Program-made: the position numbers and the translations under genes | Notes under the pieces: model-generated | Told to the model about the DNA's origin: nothing | What the model saw: only the letters and a program-made list of their open reading frames with translations | Database searches by the model: none | In this document: piece by piece, positions 62,988 to 64,000 of the stretch | Position numbering within the stretch: position 1 is the stretch's first letter | Layout of the letters: every line of letters starts with the position of its first letter | DNA from: Candidatus Finniella inopinata | GTDB lineage: Bacteria; Pseudomonadota; Alphaproteobacteria; Paracaedibacterales; CAITNM01 | DNA: 64,000 nucleotides | Assembly (NCBI GenBank): GCA_943322985.2 | Contig: CALPGA020000001.1 | Coordinates: forward strand, 1 to 64,000 | Reading direction: 5' to 3'

Positions 62988-64000
62988 ATGGCTCCCTTAA
63001 CTCCCTTTAGGTTTGTATTGCATACTCTAAAGCCGTTTAAGGTGTGGGCAATCACCGTTTTGTTTTTGTATGCTGTACCTGCACTAGATACAGCAATTAA
63101 ACCCTACATCATCAAAGTCATCCTTGATCGTGTGCAAACAACACTTCCACAAAATGCATTTGATGTGCTTTGGGCACCTGTTGCATGTTTTGTAGGGTTA
63201 ATAACATTGGTGGTGATAACCTATAGGCTTATAGATTACGCGTGGATGTACCTTAATCCTGGCGTAAAGCGATATGCAGGTGATCTTTTGATGCAGCGGA
63301 TGATGCTGCATTCTCATCAACTTTATCAGGAACACTTTACTGGAAGCATCGCCGCGCGCATCAAAGAAGTGATGAGCGGTATTCCGGATTTAATCAAATT
63401 AATTGGCGATGGCTTTTTTAGTTATCTGATCATTTTACCAGTTTCAATTTATATTATTGCAAAAATTCATCCCTTCTTGAGTTGGACACTAGCTATATGG
63501 TTGGTAATTTTTATAAGTCTGTCTTACCTACTTGCAAAAGGGGTTAAAAAATATGCGGCTGGTTCAGCAAAAGCAAGATCAAAAGCAATGGGAGCATTTG
63601 TTGATATTTTGGGCAACATGATGAGTGTGCGACTTTTTGCTGCAAAGCATTTTGAAAAAAGTTACCTTGCCGGATTTTTGGACGAGTATTACACAGCAGA
63701 TGTACAAAGGGATTGGTATGTCTTAAAAATGTTTGCACTGCTTGGCACGTCATTTGTAGTTTACATCAGCGTTTCCTGTTTTTGGTTGATTAATGCTTTT
63801 TCAAAAGGACAAGTAACCGTAGGGGATTTTGCACTCGTCCTTAGCTTAAGCATTACCCTTATAGACAGACTGTGGAATTTTTCCAGAGATATTAGTAAGC
63901 TCTCCGATTTACTAGGCACACTCACGCAATCTTTAAAATTAATGCTGTCGCCGATTCAAATTTTAGATCAAGACAATGCACCAGGTTTAGATATCAAAGA
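62988..64000 (+). CDS. ABC exporter, membrane-domain part (runs off the window)
   Basis: An open frame from the ATG at 62988 to the window edge (337 codons). The sequence is a type I ABC exporter membrane domain: several helices (WAITVLFLYAVPALDTA, VGLITLVVITYRLID, ISLSYLLAKGV, VVYISVSCFWLI) with cytoplasmic loops such as GSIAARIKEVMSGIPDL, GAFVDILGNMMSVRLFA and VTVGDFALVLSLS. The ATP-binding domain is beyond the edge. Relatives include MsbA-like lipid and drug exporters; the substrate cannot be told. It is 19 bases downstream of rsmI. Confidence 0.88.
   Translation, partial: MAPLTPFRFVLHTLKPFKVWAITVLFLYAVPALDTAIKPYIIKVILDRVQTTLPQNAFDVLWAPVACFVGLITLVVITYRLIDYAWMYLNPGVKRYAGDLLMQRMMLHSHQLYQEHFTGSIAARIKEVMSGIPDLIKLIGDGFFSYLIILPVSIYIIAKIHPFLSWTLAIWLVIFISLSYLLAKGVKKYAAGSAKARSKAMGAFVDILGNMMSVRLFAAKHFEKSYLAGFLDEYYTADVQRDWYVLKMFALLGTSFVVYISVSCFWLINAFSKGQVTVGDFALVLSLSITLIDRLWNFSRDISKLSDLLGTLTQSLKLMLSPIQILDQDNAPGLDIK

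Noticed and set aside
1-64000. CRISPR arrays, rRNA genes, prophage or toxin-antitoxin modules
   Set aside because: No regularly spaced repeats, rRNA-like sequence, phage structural genes or recognisable toxin-antitoxin pairs were seen on either strand.

Overview
The window looks like the AT-rich chromosome of an alphaproteobacterium, probably a host-associated or intracellular one (Holosporales- or Rickettsiales-like; this placement is inferred from gene content, not computed). Alphaproteobacterial signs are the gpmI / EnvC-like / CtpA-like gene order, an HdaA-type DnaA-like ATPase next to priA, a DUF1467 protein, a cysteine-free L31 and yej-type peptide uptake genes. The cell should make LPS (lptA, lptB) and meso-DAP peptidoglycan (murE, mraY, ftsI, mltG). 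Many genes overlap by 4 to 50 bases, and GTG, TTG and possibly ATA starts are used. Several genes are decaying: an IS5-type transposase tail, a gene with an in-frame TGA, and a frameshift at a T run.

Layout. 1-7.6 kb: transposase tail, a secreted unknown, tpiA, then ppiD-bcp-fumC-S26 peptidase-like gene, a GrpB-family gene and a broken methyltransferase-like gene. 7.7-13 kb (minus strand): an ABC-F ATPase, then an operon led by a cobalamin riboswitch: btuB-like receptor, TonB-like protein, lptA, lptB. 13-16.3 kb (minus): a secreted protein with an SGHFFP motif, a flavoprotein, a CYTH protein and a rhodanese. 16.4-19.9 kb: gpmI, an EnvC-like gene and a CtpA-like lipoprotein. 19.9-22.8 kb: a 465-base leader region with two tiny ORFs carrying Trp-Arg-Trp-Arg, followed by two tandem related secreted proteins of unknown function. 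22.9-31.2 kb (minus): rsmH-ftsL-ftsI-murE-DUF4139-hda-priA. 31.3-35 kb: uvrC and an apparently exported ClpX-like AAA+ protein. 35-37.5 kb (minus): mraY-znuC-znuB. 37.6-41 kb: rpmE-uvrD/pcrA diverging from cpoB. 41.2-43.8 kb (minus): two autotransporter-passenger-like secreted proteins without barrels. 44-51.7 kb: mutS and uvrB flanking a minus-strand NUDIX / GrpB-GNAT / GNAT / GNAT cassette and a frameshifted histidine phosphatase. 51.8-53.5 kb: tRNA-Val, mltG, gmk. 53.5-56.6 kb (minus): yejE, DUF2157, rimI, tsaB. 56.6-64 kb: glmU, yejA, yejB, an S1-type secreted protease, DUF1467, rsmI and the start of an ABC exporter.

Much of the window is housekeeping: DNA repair (mutS, uvrB, uvrC, uvrD/pcrA, priA), cell wall, LPS export, and nutrient uptake (B12, zinc, peptides). 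The accessory part is a set of secreted proteins of unknown role (189-929, 13092-13784, 20343-22816, 33388-34953, 41216-43770, 60838-61914), which are candidate host-interaction factors. The exported ClpX-like ATPase, the Trp-rich leader ahead of the paired secreted proteins, and the coupling of LPS-transport genes to a B12 riboswitch are the most unusual points.
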